This document shows positions 35,177-35,548 of a stretch of 35,548 nucleotides of DNA, in pieces. Position numbers and translations under genes: made by a program. The notes below the pieces were generated by a model. That model made no database searches. It was given only the letters and a program-made list of their open reading frames with translations, and was not told where the DNA came from. Source of the DNA: a virus; IMG/VR virus record IMGVR_UViG_3300034109_000068, positions 1-35,548 of that record. One strand, written 5' to 3'. Each line of letters begins with the position of its first letter. The first letter of the stretch is position 1.

Positions 35177-35548
35177 AATTTGATTGTTATTTGGTGGTCA
35201 TACATTCGATAAAGCTTTTCATCATCTACTGTAAACTCGTATTCACTATCAGGGCTAAAACAAACCATATCTCCTTCTTTGATGCCACGCTCAATAAGGT
35301 ATTCATTTGGATACTTCATAATCCCCATCAAAGGCTCTTCACTAAAAGGCTTTTTAATATAGCTCTCAGTAGCCTTGATAGGTTTTACAAAACAATATCT
35401 ATCGTATGAATTCCAAACTCCATTGCTTTTGTACATAAAGAATTGGTCAGGCTCAATAAAAAATAAGTCATCTTTAAAAAATGACTTACCGCTTTTTTGT
35501 CTGCCCTTCATGTCATTGTAAAACTTGAACACGTTATGGTGAACAAGT
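35173..35548 (-). CDS. GroES-like co-chaperonin, C-terminal part (cut by window edge)
   Basis: The frame is open to the right edge (the GTG at 35532 is probably an internal Val), so the gene starts outside. The visible ~120 residues contain a Cpn10-like pattern: YDRYCFVKPIKATE (cf. DRVLVKP), KKPFSEEPLMGIMKY, GIKEGDMVCFSPDSEYEF, then DDEKLYRMYDHQITIKL (cf. GEELLIMxExDILAI). The part before it (FYNDMKGRQKSGKSFFKDDL) resembles the linker of longer, double-domain GroES-like proteins of Bacteroidota phages. It may help fold the capsid with host GroEL, as T4 gp31 does. It is coupled to the oxygenase gene by a 4-base overlap. Confidence 0.65.
   Translation of the reverse strand, partial: LVHHNVFKFYNDMKGRQKSGKSFFKDDLFFIEPDQFFMYKSNGVWNSYDRYCFVKPIKATESYIKKPFSEEPLMGIMKYPNEYLIERGIKEGDMVCFSPDSEYEFTVDDEKLYRMYDHQITIKL

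Noticed and set aside
1-35548. tRNA or rRNA genes, CRISPR arrays, insertion sequences, integrase or attachment sites
   Set aside because: Coding genes fill nearly the whole window, no gap exceeds about 80 bases once the 57-aa gene is counted, and no such sequence or protein was recognised.

Overview
The window is a dense, AT-rich piece of a tailed-phage genome with almost no non-coding DNA. It is very probably a short-tailed (podovirus-type) phage related to the crAss-like phages (Crassvirales and environmental relatives), infecting a member of the Bacteroidota, probably an aquatic one. This rests on recognising the style of the large terminase, portal, major capsid, ring and nozzle ('stabilization' or muzzle) proteins. 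Supporting signs are A-rich leaders with few Shine-Dalgarno sequences and a TAnnTTTG-type -7 promoter element, both usual in Bacteroidota. No integrase, repressor, tRNA, rRNA, CRISPR array or insertion sequence was seen, so nothing points to a temperate prophage.

Layout. Bases 1-5758 (+ strand) are a replication and nucleic-acid-metabolism block: the C-terminal part of a primase/SF3 helicase, a DEAH-type SF2 helicase, several small conserved phage proteins (one of 57 aa at 3449-3622 is easy to miss), a VRR-NUC nuclease, a protein with a possible DnaA-like helix-turn-helix, and a probable PD-(D/E)XK nuclease. Most neighbours overlap by a few bases, suggesting one co-translated operon. Bases 5759-35548 (- strand) are the late block. 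Read in transcription order (right to left) it holds a GroES-like co-chaperonin (cut by the right edge), a 2OG-Fe(II) oxygenase, an amidase endolysin, a candidate small terminase, the large terminase, portal, scaffold, major capsid protein, a conserved head-region protein, two ring/adaptor proteins, a 1479-aa nozzle protein, a cysteine-rich tail protein, a tail/hub protein, a GNAT-fold protein, and three internal virion proteins ending in a 2753-aa giant. The two blocks converge with their stop codons touching (TAA at 5756-5758, TTA at 5759-5761).

How it fits together. The left block would copy and process phage DNA. The right block makes the head, the packaging motor, a short tail with ring-nozzle-hub structure, and a set of ejection ('cargo') proteins. 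The distal tail order (nozzle, tail proteins, GNAT protein, small core protein, mid-size core protein, giant core protein) parallels T7 genes 12-13-14-15-16. Two good intrinsic terminators flank the gene just after the capsid gene, and a Bacteroidota-like promoter follows the second, so capsid and tail genes may be separately tuned.

Most unusual points: the size and mosaic design of the giant internal protein (including an internal domain duplication and an unrecognised compact domain), the cysteine-rich tail tip, an oxygenase placed between lysis and folding genes, a similar small beta module in three different virion proteins, and a strong GC hairpin in the coding sequence next to the convergent junction.
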